Positions 32,120 through 42,200 of a stretch of 49,235 nt of DNA are shown here, piece by piece. How positions within the stretch are numbered: position 1 is the stretch's first letter; the number at the start of each line of letters is the position of its first letter. A program made the position numbers and the translations under genes. The notes under the pieces were generated by a model. The model made no database searches. It worked only from the letters and a program-made list of their open reading frames with translations, and was not told where the DNA came from. Source of the stretch: an uncultured Bacilli bacterium. Lineage in GTDB: Bacteria; Bacillota_I; Bacilli_A; RFN20; CAG-826. The DNA lies in contig CALVSB010000002.1 in NCBI GenBank assembly GCA_944358895.1, forward strand, positions 66,969-116,203, in the 5' to 3' direction.

Positions 32120-32206
32120 ATGTGCGCGCAAGTATTTGGCGTGTTAGAATTGCCGGGCTATGAAGACCATCGTTCTCTATACCTCGAAAACCGGCAATAC
32201 TGCTAA
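32120..32206 (+). other. Possible 28-codon upstream ORF overlapping the flavodoxin-like start
   Basis: AAAGGAGG (32107-32114) is the best ribosome-binding site in the area. It lies 5 nt before an ATG at 32120 that opens a 28-codon frame (MCAQVFGVLELPGYEDHR and on). That frame runs across the start of the flavodoxin-like gene in another phase. The peptide resembles nothing I know. Either the short frame is translated and modulates the gene, or the ribosome-binding site is a chance or relic feature and the gene is read from a leaderless message starting near 32157. Confidence 0.35.
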
Positions 32207-32714
32207 ATATGCCGAGGAAATCGCCTCCCAAGTCGGAGCCGATGTCAAGCCTCTCAAAAAATTCCGTTGGAAAAAGGAATTGAAGGACTACGATTGCATC
32301 GTTTTCGGCGGCTGGGTCATGGGCGGAAAGATCAAAGGCGTCGATGATTTCCTTTCCCATTACGACGAAATGCACGATGCGGGGAAAGACATCATCGTCT
32401 TTGCCGTCGGCATGTCGATGCCGACTCCCGACGGAAGGAAGGAGCTCATTTCCCTCAACCTTCTCGACCTGTATCGAATCCGTTTCTACCAAGTCCGCGG
32501 CAGCTTCGACTTGAATGCTCTCGGGTTCCCTTATTCAATGGCCATGAAGGCGACCCTCAACAAGATGGAAACCGACCCGAGCCTTACCGCGGATAAGCGG
32601 GCCCTTTTGGAACTCCGGGAACGGCCGCTCGTTTACCATGACGACGAAAAGGTTGCCAAGATCGTCAACATCATCAAGACGATCGATGAGCAAAGGAAGA
32701 GCAAGACCGCGTGA
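32160..32714 (+). CDS. Flavodoxin-like protein
   Basis: A 184-residue protein with a flavodoxin fold. The FMN phosphate loop is VLYTSKTGNTAKYAEEIA, and later strands read DYDCIVFGGWVMGGKIKG and DIIVFAVGMSMP. It is closer to the HemG or menaquinone-type flavodoxin-domain proteins than to small soluble flavodoxins, with a helical C-terminal extension. The electron partner is unknown. No Shine-Dalgarno sequence is at proper distance from the ATG. An extended -10 (TGT-TAGAAT, 32142-32150) lies 9 nt upstream, and a strong AAAGGAGG belongs to an out-of-frame ATG instead. It overlaps pth by 4 bp (GTGA) and faces tetR across a twin operator, so TetR probably controls it and may affect pth and mfd. 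Confidence 0.82.
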   Translation: MKTIVLYTSKTGNTAKYAEEIASQVGADVKPLKKFRWKKELKDYDCIVFGGWVMGGKIKGVDDFLSHYDEMHDAGKDIIVFAVGMSMPTPDGRKELISLNLLDLYRIRFYQVRGSFDLNALGFPYSMAMKATLNKMETDPSLTADKRALLELRERPLVYHDDEKVAKIVNIIKTIDEQRKSKTA

Positions 32715-33286
32715 AACTGATCGTCGGGCTCGGGAACCCGGGCCTTGAATACGCGAAGACGAGGCACAACATGGGCTTCCAGGCCATCGACCGCTTGGCC
32801 GATCGCCTCGGAGTCGTCATCGACCGCGACCGCTTCGACGGCCACTACGCCCTTGTCACCGATCCCCGCTTCGGGGAACGTTTTATCGTGCTCAAGCCCC
32901 AGACCTACATGAATCTTTCGGGGAAGTCGGTCGCCCAGGTCGCTTCCTTTTTCAAGATCGACCCCGCGGACATCATCGTCTGCTACGACGACCTCGACAC
33001 CAAGCCGGGCGACATCCGCCTGCGGGAAAAGGGCTCGAGCGGCGGCCACAAAGGGATGCAGTCGATCATCGACTCCCTTTCGACGAGCGACATCAAGCGG
33101 GTCAAGGTCGGCATCGGCAAGAACCCTCTCATTCCGATCGTGGATTATGTCCTCGGGAAGCCGTCCAAGGACGAGGCTCCCTTGATCGACGAAGCGCTCG
33201 ACCGGGCGGCCGAGGCCCTCGAATATGCTCTCTTCCATCCCTTCGAAGAGACGATGAGCCGCTACAACGCGCCGCGCCATGGCTAA
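32711..33286 (+). CDS. pth: Peptidyl-tRNA hydrolase
   Basis: Frees stalled tRNA by cutting peptidyl-tRNA. The 191-residue protein begins MKLIVGLGNPGLEYAKTRHN, with the catalytic His19 and the substrate-clamping Asn of GNPG. FKIDPADIIVCYDDLDTKPG carries the conserved Asp. GSSGGHKGMQSII and KVGIGKNP complete the signature. The start is GTG at 32711 inside the stop of the flavodoxin-like gene. It overlaps mfd by 8 bp. The pth-mfd pair is the same as in Bacillus. Confidence 0.96.
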   Translation: MKLIVGLGNPGLEYAKTRHNMGFQAIDRLADRLGVVIDRDRFDGHYALVTDPRFGERFIVLKPQTYMNLSGKSVAQVASFFKIDPADIIVCYDDLDTKPGDIRLREKGSSGGHKGMQSIIDSLSTSDIKRVKVGIGKNPLIPIVDYVLGKPSKDEAPLIDEALDRAAEALEYALFHPFEETMSRYNAPRHG

Positions 33287-36200
33287 GGATCTGTTCGCCG
33301 CCATGAAGGGACTGGGCCTCCTCGGCCCCTTTTTGGACGGCAAAAGCTTCTCGACCGACGAGATCGTCGGGCCCTCTCTTCTTTTGGCCGAGGCGATCAA
33401 GGAGCGGGGCGGCCGCTATGCCCTGATCGAGAACAACCTATATAGCGCCCAGTCGGCCTATGAGTTCCTTTTGAATTTCCTTCCGGAAGGGCAAGTCATT
33501 TTCTTCCCGGGCGAGGAACTGCTCCGGGCCGAGGAAGTGTCTTCCTCGAGGGAGCTCATGGCCCAGCGGCTCTACGCGCTCGGCGAAATGATGAAAGGCG
33601 GAGACAAAATCCTCGTCACCCATCTTTCGGCCCTCCTTCGCTTCCTTCCGTCCCCCGACGATTTTTCGAGGTCGATCATCCATCTTCAAAAGGGCGGCCG
33701 CTATGACGTTTCGAAGCTCCGGACCGATCTTTTGAGCCTTGGCTATCACCGGGTCAGCAAGATCGACCAGTCGCTCCAATTTGCCGCCCGGGGCGACGTC
33801 GTCGACGTTTTCTCGGTCTCGAGCCTCTACCCGATCAGGATCGAGTTCTTCGATGATGAAATCGAGTCGATCCGCCTTTTCGACATCGCCAAGCAAACCT
33901 CGATCAAGGAAATCGAGGAAGCCAATATTCTCCCGGCTTTTGAATCGTTCTATTTCGGAGACAAGCGGGCCGCGGCCGTCGAAAGGCTCAAGGCCAAAGA
34001 AAAAGAAGAAACCTCAAGATTAAGCGGAAATGGGCAGCAAATCATGGCCCAAAATATCGAAAACGCGATCGATGACATCCTTTCCTGCTCGGAGAAGGGC
34101 TATTTGTACCGGTATTACGGCTTTGCCCTCGGCGAAAGGAATTCGGTCCTTTCCTATCTCCGCCCCGACTTCGTCTTCGTTCCCGACAAAGCTTCCTTCG
34201 ACGAGGCGGCCGCCAACCTTAGGCAAGAGGCCGATGCTTTCTACATCGAGCTTCACGAGAATTTGGTCATTCCTTCGGGGCTTGGCCAATACATGGGGAC
34301 GGATGCCGCTTTCGCGCCCGCTAAGAAGATTAGTTACGGCAAGCGTTTTGTCGCCCAAAGCGGCGATCTTGCCTTCTATGGCCGCGAAATCTCCTTGGCC
34401 TCGACCGGCCTCGCGATGGTCGGCGCCAATGTCAGCAGCTACCTCGGCCTCGGGGAAAAGGCCATCATCTTCGCGCCGGACGAGCATCAGCGGAACGCGG
34501 TCGAAAGCGCGCTGGACGAAGCCAATCTCCCCTATGGCGAGAGCCACGGGTACGAGTTGCCAGAAGGCAAACTTTCGATTTCGGACGCAGCCCTTCAAGG
34601 CGGATTTGAGATTCCTTCTCTCAAACTGGCCCTGATCTCGGCCCGCGATCTTTTCGGCGACCGCGGGAGAAGCAATCGTTTCTCCTCGCGTTTCAAGAAC
34701 GCGACGGTCCTACGGACGAGCGAGGATCTCCGCCCCGGCGATTACGTCGTCCACGAGGCTTACGGCATCGGCCAATTCATCGAAGTGGACACCCAAGAGG
34801 AGTCTGACGGCAAGCACCGCGACTATCTCAAGATTGCCTATGCCGGGGGGACGACCCTCTACGTCCCGCTCGAGCAGTTCCGGCTCGTCCGGAAATACGC
34901 CGGGCGGGAAGGCTTCAAGCCGCGCCTGTCGACCTTGGGCAAAAACGACTGGAAGAAAAGGAAAGAGAAGATCAAGGAGCGGGTCAACGACCTGGCCGAC
35001 CGCTTGGTCGCCCTCTATAGCCTCCGGGCCAAAGAGCCAGGGCATGCCTTCGGCCCCGACGACGACCTTCAACGGGCTTTCGAAAACCAATTCCCGTACC
35101 TTCTGACGCCCGACCAGGAAAAGGCCCTGAGTGAAATCAAGGCCGACATGGAGTCGCCCGACATCATGGACCGCCTCCTTTGCGGAGACGTCGGCTTCGG
35201 GAAAACGGAGTTGGCTTTCCGAGCCTGCTTCAAGTGCATCGACGGGGGTTACCAGGCGGCGATCCTTTGCCCGACGACGATCCTCGCCCGGCAGCATTAC
35301 GAGGTCGCTTTGCAGCGATTTGCTTCATTTGGGGTGCGAATTGCGCAGCTTTCGCGCCTCGTGAGCGAAGAGGAGCAGAAACGGGTCATCGACGGACTGA
35401 AGAAAGGCGAGGTCGACCTCGTCATCGGGACCCACCGGCTCTTTGCCAAGGACGTTTCCTTTGCCAAGCTCGGCCTTCTCGTCGTCGACGAGGAGCAACG
35501 CTTCGGGGTCGAGCAGAAGGAAAAGATCAAGGAAATGAAGAAGACTGTCGACGTCCTGACCCTTTCCGCGACCCCGATCCCGCGGACCCTCCAGATGTCG
35601 CTTGTCGGCATCCGTCCCCTTTCGGAAATCAATACCCCGCCTTCCTCGAGGATGCCGATCCAGACCTACGTCATCCCCTACAAAGAATCGACCATCAAGG
35701 AACTTGTCTCCCGGGAACTTTCCCGCCATGGGCAGGTCTTCTATGTCCATAACCGGGTCGAAACGATCTATGCCAAAGCCGCCCAGCTTGAAAAAGACGT
35801 TCCGGGAGCCAAGGTCGGGGTCGTCCATGGCCAAATGGAAAAGGAGGAAATCGAGGACACCGTCGCCAAGTTCTACAGCGGAGCCCTCGACATCCTCGTC
35901 TGCACCTCGATCGTCGAAAACGGGATCGACATTCCCAATGCGAACATGATCGTCGTCGAGAACGCCGACCGCTTCGGCCTCTCCCAGCTTTATCAGATCA
36001 AAGGCCGGGTCGGCCGGGGCGACCGCATCGCCTACGCCTATCTCACTTACCAGGAAGGCAAGAAGATGAACGAGGACGCGACCAAGCGCCTCAAGGCCAT
36101 TCAGGAGTTCACCGAACTCGGAAGCGGCTATCGGATCGCCCAACGCGATCTCATGATCCGCGGGGCCGGCGATCTCCTCGGCCCCGAGCAGGCCGGGTTC

Positions 36201-36746
36201 ATCGATTCCGTCGGCCTCGATCTTTACCTTTCGATGCTCAACGATGCCATCGAGGAACGGAAGACCGGGGTGAAGAAAGAAGAGCCAAAGCCCTCCGTCG
36301 GGCCTAGCGTCGACGCCTTCATTCCCTCGTCCTATGCCTCGGCTTCGGATAAGGTCGAGCTTTATCAGGACCTTGAGAACTGCAAAACGATGGACGAGGT
36401 CAACCGCTGGGCCAAGAAGACGCGCGACGTCTTCGGCCCCCTTCCGAAGGAAACACTTCGCCTGGTCGACAAGAAGAAGGTCGACGTCTACCTTTCGGAG
36501 CCGATTTTCGAGAAGTTCGAAGAATATCCGGACCGCCTTTTCCTCACGATGAGCCCCATCTTCAGCAAGGTCAACGGCATCGGAGTCGCTCTTTTCGAGG
36601 CCCTGACTCCCTATCTCAGCCGGGTCAAGGCCTCCTTCGTCGACCGGAAGCTCCGCCTCACCTACCTCAAGGTCGGCGACTATTTCCGGACCATTTTGGA
36701 TACCCTTCCCCTCATCGAGTTGGTGTATCGGCAACGCGCGAGTTAG
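33279..36746 (+). CDS. mfd: Transcription-repair coupling factor
   Basis: DNA translocase that removes RNA polymerase stalled at lesions and recruits UvrA. It has 1155 residues, the usual length. The N-terminal UvrB-like part includes AARGDVVDVFSV. The RNA-polymerase-interacting domain begins near LRPGDYVVHEAYGIGQF. The RecG-like translocase has Walker A CGDVGFGKTELAF, the DEEQRFGVEQKEK box and TLSATPIPRTLQMS. Motif VI is YQIKGRVGRGDRIAYAY, and a C-terminal D7 domain closes the protein. All helicase motifs look intact. The ATG at 33279 overlaps pth by 8 bp. In Bacillus spoVT and other sporulation genes follow; here rqcP comes directly, 21 nt on. Confidence 0.97.
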   Translation: MAKDLFAAMKGLGLLGPFLDGKSFSTDEIVGPSLLLAEAIKERGGRYALIENNLYSAQSAYEFLLNFLPEGQVIFFPGEELLRAEEVSSSRELMAQRLYALGEMMKGGDKILVTHLSALLRFLPSPDDFSRSIIHLQKGGRYDVSKLRTDLLSLGYHRVSKIDQSLQFAARGDVVDVFSVSSLYPIRIEFFDDEIESIRLFDIAKQTSIKEIEEANILPAFESFYFGDKRAAAVERLKAKEKEETSRLSGNGQQIMAQNIENAIDDILSCSEKGYLYRYYGFALGERNSVLSYLRPDFVFVPDKASFDEAAANLRQEADAFYIELHENLVIPSGLGQYMGTDAAFAPAKKISYGKRFVAQSGDLAFYGREISLASTGLAMVGANVSSYLGLGEKAIIFAPDEHQRNAVESALDEANLPYGESHGYELPEGKLSISDAALQGGFEIPSLKLALISARDLFGDRGRSNRFSSRFKNATVLRTSEDLRPGDYVVHEAYGIGQFIEVDTQEESDGKHRDYLKIAYAGGTTLYVPLEQFRLVRKYAGREGFKPRLSTLGKNDWKKRKEKIKERVNDLADRLVALYSLRAKEPGHAFGPDDDLQRAFENQFPYLLTPDQEKALSEIKADMESPDIMDRLLCGDVGFGKTELAFRACFKCIDGGYQAAILCPTTILARQHYEVALQRFASFGVRIAQLSRLVSEEEQKRVIDGLKKGEVDLVIGTHRLFAKDVSFAKLGLLVVDEEQRFGVEQKEKIKEMKKTVDVLTLSATPIPRTLQMSLVGIRPLSEINTPPSSRMPIQTYVIPYKESTIKELVSRELSRHGQVFYVHNRVETIYAKAAQLEKDVPGAKVGVVHGQMEKEEIEDTVAKFYSGALDILVCTSIVENGIDIPNANMIVVENADRFGLSQLYQIKGRVGRGDRIAYAYLTYQEGKKMNEDATKRLKAIQEFTELGSGYRIAQRDLMIRGAGDLLGPEQAGFIDSVGLDLYLSMLNDAIEERKTGVKKEEPKPSVGPSVDAFIPSSYASASDKVELYQDLENCKTMDEVNRWAKKTRDVFGPLPKETLRLVDKKKVDVYLSEPIFEKFEEYPDRLFLTMSPIFSKVNGIGVALFEALTPYLSRVKASFVDRKLRLTYLKVGDYFRTILDTLPLIELVYRQRAS

Positions 36747-36756
36747 GCGCGCATGC

Positions 36757-36762
36757 TAAACT
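36757..36762 (+). promoter_or_regulatory. Extended -10 before rqcP (leaderless promoter)
   Basis: TGC-TAAACT is followed by 5 nt and the rqcP ATG at 36768. The hexamer equals the one before yaaA, the other S4-domain gene here. No ribosome-binding site is present. Confidence 0.5.
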
Positions 36763-36767
36763 AAGCC

Positions 36768-37040
36768 ATGCGCATCGACAAGTTCCTCAAAGTGAGCCGC
36801 CTCCTGAAGCGCCGGGAAACGGCCAAGCGCCTTGCCGAAGAAGGCGGCGTCTATTTGAACGGCAAGAAAGCCAAGCCCTCGAGCGAGGTCCAAAACGGCG
36901 ACCTCCTCACGCTCTCGTTAGGACGGCACGTCCTCGAGGTGGAGATTCTCGAGATCCGGCCTTATGCCAAAAAGGAACAGGCCAACGCTATGTATCGTCT
37001 CATCAAAGACACCCTCACGGAGGTAAACGAAGATGCTTAA
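36768..37040 (+). CDS. rqcP: S4-domain ribosome quality-control protein RqcP (YabO/HslR-like)
   Basis: A 90-residue S4-domain protein with the family start MRIDKFLKVSRLLKRRETAK, followed by GGVYLNGKKAKPSSEV. In B. subtilis the equivalent (YabO, RqcP) binds the obstructed 50S subunit and supports alanine-tail addition by RqcH. That role is carried over from the family. Position between mfd and tilS matches yabO; Bacillus has spoVT, yabM, yabN and yabP/Q there, which are missing. It overlaps tilS by 8 bp. An HslR-type heat-shock role is the alternative name for the same fold. Confidence 0.88.
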   Translation: MRIDKFLKVSRLLKRRETAKRLAEEGGVYLNGKKAKPSSEVQNGDLLTLSLGRHVLEVEILEIRPYAKKEQANAMYRLIKDTLTEVNEDA

Positions 37041-38283
37041 TTACAAGTTCGGGCCGGGCAACACCTATATTCTTGCCTGCAATTACGGGGCCGAATCGAT
37101 GGCCCTTCTCCATCTCATGATGGAAGCCGGAGTCAAGCCGGTCGTCGCTTTCGTCGACTACCATGTCGACCCGGCGATGGAAAAGGCCGAGTCGGACCTC
37201 AGGATGTTCGCGGACGAAAAGGGGCTGACCTATGAATGCCTCGACGTGAAAGAAAAGGCGCCGGAAGACGCGAAGTTCGGGGAATGGAGCCGGAAGATTC
37301 GCTACGACTTCTTCAAGTCCGTCTACGCCAAATACAAGGCGGCGGCCCTTTTCATTGCCCACGACCAGGACGACGTCATCGAAAGCTACCTCTACATGAA
37401 GGAGAAGGGTATCAAACACCTTCGCTACGAAAGTTTCGGCAAGGTTCAGGCCAAGGAAGGGATGATTGTCGTTCGGCCCCTTCTCGCCTATAGCGGCGAG
37501 GATCTTCGCAACTACTGCGACAAGAACGGCATTCCCTATTCCCGCGACGTTTCCAATTTCGAGGCCAACTACCTCGAGTCGACGATCCGGCGCGAAGTGG
37601 TGGACAACCTCAACGAAGTCGAGCGCGACCAGATCATGGAAGAGATGAAGAAGGAGAATGCCGAGAAGATTTCCTTCGTCCAGAGTCTCGAGGAGCGGGT
37701 CAAATCCCACGACGAGCTCTACATCCGGGAAATCATGGCCCTTTCGGAAAGCGAATTCGCCGAGACGATCCTCGAGTTCGTCAACGCCCATGCGCCGACG
37801 CATTGCACGATCACCCCGAAGATCCTTCAGGATATCCGGGCCTTGGCCCTCGATCCGAAGCCGATCATGTCCTATCACCTTCGCGACTCCTATTACCTTG
37901 TCAAGGAATACGACGTCATCACCTTCAACAAGGATGGCGCGAACCTTCCTTATTCCTACGTGATGGAAGCGCCGGGCAAACTCTCCAACGAGGTGTTCGA
38001 CCTCGACTTCTCGATGGGAGCCGAGGACCGCGGCATCAAGCCCGAAGATTATCCGATCACCATCAGGACGGCCCTTCCGCAGGATATTTATAGCTACCAC
38101 GGCTATGCCGTCCCGGTCCGTCGGATGATGGTGGCCAGCGGCATGAGCGCCCGCCTGCTCCGGGTTTGGCCGGTCTTCCTGAACAAAGGCGGCAAGGTCA
38201 TTTACGTTCCTCGTTACGTTCGTGGTTTCAGCGAGTACCACACCTCCGTCCTCAAAATCCACGTGAAAGAAGAAGAAAAATAG
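37033..38283 (+). CDS. tilS: tRNA(Ile)-lysidine synthase with altered PP-loop
   Basis: TilS puts lysidine on C34 of the tRNA(Ile) that reads AUA. The protein of 416 residues follows the TilS layout. The PP-loop ATPase (to about residue 200) includes FIAHDQDDVIESYLYM and RDVSNFEANYLESTIRR, and a C-terminal TilS domain ends near VYVPRYVRG-like sequence. The ATP-binding motif, normally SGGxDS, reads NYGAES here (ILACNYGAESMALLHLM), so two key residues and the Asp differ. The ribosome-binding site GGAGG is 9 nt before the ATG, and the start overlaps rqcP by 8 bp. The order tilS-ftsH matches Bacillus, with hpt missing between them. Identity is firm; activity of the altered loop is uncertain. Confidence 0.88.
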   Translation: MLNYKFGPGNTYILACNYGAESMALLHLMMEAGVKPVVAFVDYHVDPAMEKAESDLRMFADEKGLTYECLDVKEKAPEDAKFGEWSRKIRYDFFKSVYAKYKAAALFIAHDQDDVIESYLYMKEKGIKHLRYESFGKVQAKEGMIVVRPLLAYSGEDLRNYCDKNGIPYSRDVSNFEANYLESTIRREVVDNLNEVERDQIMEEMKKENAEKISFVQSLEERVKSHDELYIREIMALSESEFAETILEFVNAHAPTHCTITPKILQDIRALALDPKPIMSYHLRDSYYLVKEYDVITFNKDGANLPYSYVMEAPGKLSNEVFDLDFSMGAEDRGIKPEDYPITIRTALPQDIYSYHGYAVPVRRMMVASGMSARLLRVWPVFLNKGGKVIYVPRYVRGFSEYHTSVLKIHVKEEEK

Positions 38284-38292
38284 CGATAATCA

Positions 38293-38321
38293 GGGGAAGA
38301 TGGGAACTTTCCCGTCTTTTG
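38293..38321 (+). terminator. Likely terminator after tilS
   Basis: GATGGGAA pairs with TTTCCCGTC through one G-U pair and a very small loop, followed by TTTT. It lies 10-30 nt after the tilS stop. Confidence 0.55.
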
Positions 38322-38385
38322 GCTATCGCGGCCGGCCAACAAATCGCGGCCCGGAACCCTTGATATAAATAGTGGGAGAACAAGC

Positions 38386-40621
<2,236 letters not shown>

Positions 40622-40623
<2 letters not shown>

Positions 40624-40645
40624 AAGGCCTTCGGGCCTTCTTTTT
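40622..40645 (+). terminator. Strong terminator overlapping the ftsH stop codon
   Basis: AGAAGGCC and GGCCTTCT pair perfectly over 8 bp around TTCG and run into five T. The hairpin begins inside the TAG stop and ends 6 nt before the dusB ATG. Confidence 0.9.
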
Positions 40646-40651
40646 GAGCCT

Positions 40652-41629
40652 ATGGGTACGATTGGCGGAATCAAAATCGACGGCATCGTCCTCCTCGGCC
40701 CGATGGCCGGCGTCACCTCGCTCGCCTACCGGGAGTTCATGAAGCCGTTTGGCGTCGCCCTCTCCTTCTCGGAGATGATCAGCGACTGCGCGATCGTCTA
40801 CGGAAACAAGAAAACGGAAGGGTATTTTGTTACCTCGTCGGTCGACCGGCCGGTTGGCCTCCAGCTTTTCGGGTCCGACCCCGCGATGTCGGTCAAAGCG
40901 GTGGGGATCCTCGAGAGCAAGGCCGACTACGATCTCCTCGATCTCAATTTCGGCTGCCCGGTCCACAAAGTGACGAAGACGGGGGCCGGCTCTTCCTTCC
41001 TCAAGGATACCGACCGCCTTTACCGCTATGCCCGGGCCATCGTCATGGCCTCCCACAAGCCGGTAACGGCCAAGATCCGGCTCGGCTACGATCTCGAGCA
41101 CGTCAATTTCCGGGAGAATGCCGCGGCCCTTATTAGCGCCGGCGTCTCCCTCATCACCATCCATAGCCGCACGACCTCGGAACTTTACGCCGGGACGGCC
41201 CACCATGATTGGCTGAAGGATTTCGGGAAGGAACTTTCCGTTCCCCTTTGCATCTCGGGGGACATCTTTACCCCGGAGGCAGCCATCGAGGCGATGAAGC
41301 TAACGGGGACCTCTTACGTGATGGTGGCCCGCGGGGGCTTGGGAAACCCGCGCCTTGTTACCAACGTCAACCGCCTCTATGAGGGGAAAGAAGTCCTTCC
41401 GGCCCCTTCTCTCCAAGAAGAAGTGGGTTTTGCGAGGGATTTCATGCATCGCTTGGTTCTGGAAAAGGGTGAAAGCGTGGCCGCTAAGGAACTCCGGGGG
41501 CTCCTCCCTCACTTTTTCCGGGGCTTCCGCGGCTACAAGAAAATCCGGAACGACATCGCGACCCTCTGCTTCACCTTGGACGACCTCGAAAAAGTCGTCA
41601 AGCGAGTCGAAACGACTGGCCGTCTTTAA
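40652..41629 (+). CDS. dusB: tRNA-dihydrouridine synthase
   Basis: FMN-dependent TIM-barrel enzyme that reduces specific uridines in tRNA. The 325-residue protein begins with the FMN-side motif LLGPMAGVTSLAYREF, followed by PVGLQLFGSDP. The catalytic cysteine is in DLNFGCPVHKVTKTGAGSS, with the usual lysine nearby. DIFTPEAAIEAM and MVARGGLGNP complete the phosphate-binding end. It is named dusB by position next to lysS and ftsH as in Bacilli. The ATG at 40652 is the only good start. It has no ribosome-binding site, and the ftsH terminator ends 6 nt before it, so how it is expressed is puzzling; leaderless or read-through transcripts are possible. Confidence 0.9.
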   Translation: MGTIGGIKIDGIVLLGPMAGVTSLAYREFMKPFGVALSFSEMISDCAIVYGNKKTEGYFVTSSVDRPVGLQLFGSDPAMSVKAVGILESKADYDLLDLNFGCPVHKVTKTGAGSSFLKDTDRLYRYARAIVMASHKPVTAKIRLGYDLEHVNFRENAAALISAGVSLITIHSRTTSELYAGTAHHDWLKDFGKELSVPLCISGDIFTPEAAIEAMKLTGTSYVMVARGGLGNPRLVTNVNRLYEGKEVLPAPSLQEEVGFARDFMHRLVLEKGESVAAKELRGLLPHFFRGFRGYKKIRNDIATLCFTLDDLEKVVKRVETTGRL

Positions 41630-41646
41630 CCTCATCCATCCCCATC

Positions 41647-41670
41647 AAGCCCGATGAAAGGGCTTTTTTA
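41647..41670 (+). terminator. Intrinsic terminator after dusB
   Basis: AAGCCC pairs with GGGCTT around a 7-nt loop and runs into six T. Confidence 0.8.
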
Positions 41671-41680
41671 ATTTGGCCTC

Positions 41681-41708
41681 TTGCCATGTTTGGAAAGGTG
41701 GCTAAAAT
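41681..41708 (+). promoter_or_regulatory. Promoter for the marR-ABC exporter operon
   Basis: TTGCCA (41681-41686) and TAAAAT (41703-41708) are 16 nt apart, just after the dusB terminator. Transcripts would start about 20 nt before the ATG at 41736, with no ribosome-binding site in that short leader. GTTTG..CGAAC (about 41714-41727) is an imperfect palindrome that could be the MarR site. Confidence 0.6.
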
Positions 41709-41735
41709 GCCTACGTTTGGTAGCGAACTAATTGT

Positions 41736-42200
41736 ATGGATCTGAAACCGTTGGGCATTGAAATCAAGATGACGCAGCGGGCGATGAAACGCTTCATCGA
41801 CCTGCAAATGCAGCCCGTGACCCCGAATCTTTCCGGGACCGAGGGCATGATGCTGAGAACCATTTCCCGGCACGAAGGTGGCAAGACGACCGCCAACGAG
41901 ATCATGGCGACGAGCCGGGTCAACAAATCGTCAACCTCCCAGATGCTGGCCCAGCTGAGCCGCAAGGGCTACATCACGATGGAGCTCGATCCTCGCGACA
42001 AGCGGAAGAAGATCATCTCCCTCACGCCGAGCGGCTATCTTGCCGTCGAGGACATGAGGCAGGTGCTTGTCAGCTGCGAAGAAGAAATGGTGGCCGGGCT
42101 AAGCGAAGAAGAAGTGAACTTCTTTCGCTCGGTCTTGGCCAAAATCAGGGAGAACTGCCTCCGGAATCTCGGGGAGGCGCACGAGGAGGAAAGCAAATGA
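41736..42200 (+). CDS. MarR-family transcriptional regulator
   Basis: A 154-residue winged-helix regulator. The DNA-binding part reads LSGTEGMMLRTISRHEGGKT, then NKSSTSQMLAQLSRKGYI, and the wing DPRDKRKKIISLTPSGY is highly typical of MarR. Helices at both ends would form the dimer interface. It overlaps the first ABC gene by 4 bp (ATGA). It is therefore the first gene of a three-gene operon with a heterodimeric exporter, the common pattern in which MarR represses its own drug exporter until a ligand is bound. The ligand is unknown. Confidence 0.92.
   Translation: MDLKPLGIEIKMTQRAMKRFIDLQMQPVTPNLSGTEGMMLRTISRHEGGKTTANEIMATSRVNKSSTSQMLAQLSRKGYITMELDPRDKRKKIISLTPSGYLAVEDMRQVLVSCEEEMVAGLSEEEVNFFRSVLAKIRENCLRNLGEAHEEESK

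Noticed and set aside
38256-38271. CACGTGAAA near the end of tilS, considered as a third parS site
   Set aside because: Only 11 of 16 positions match and the palindrome is broken on the left side.
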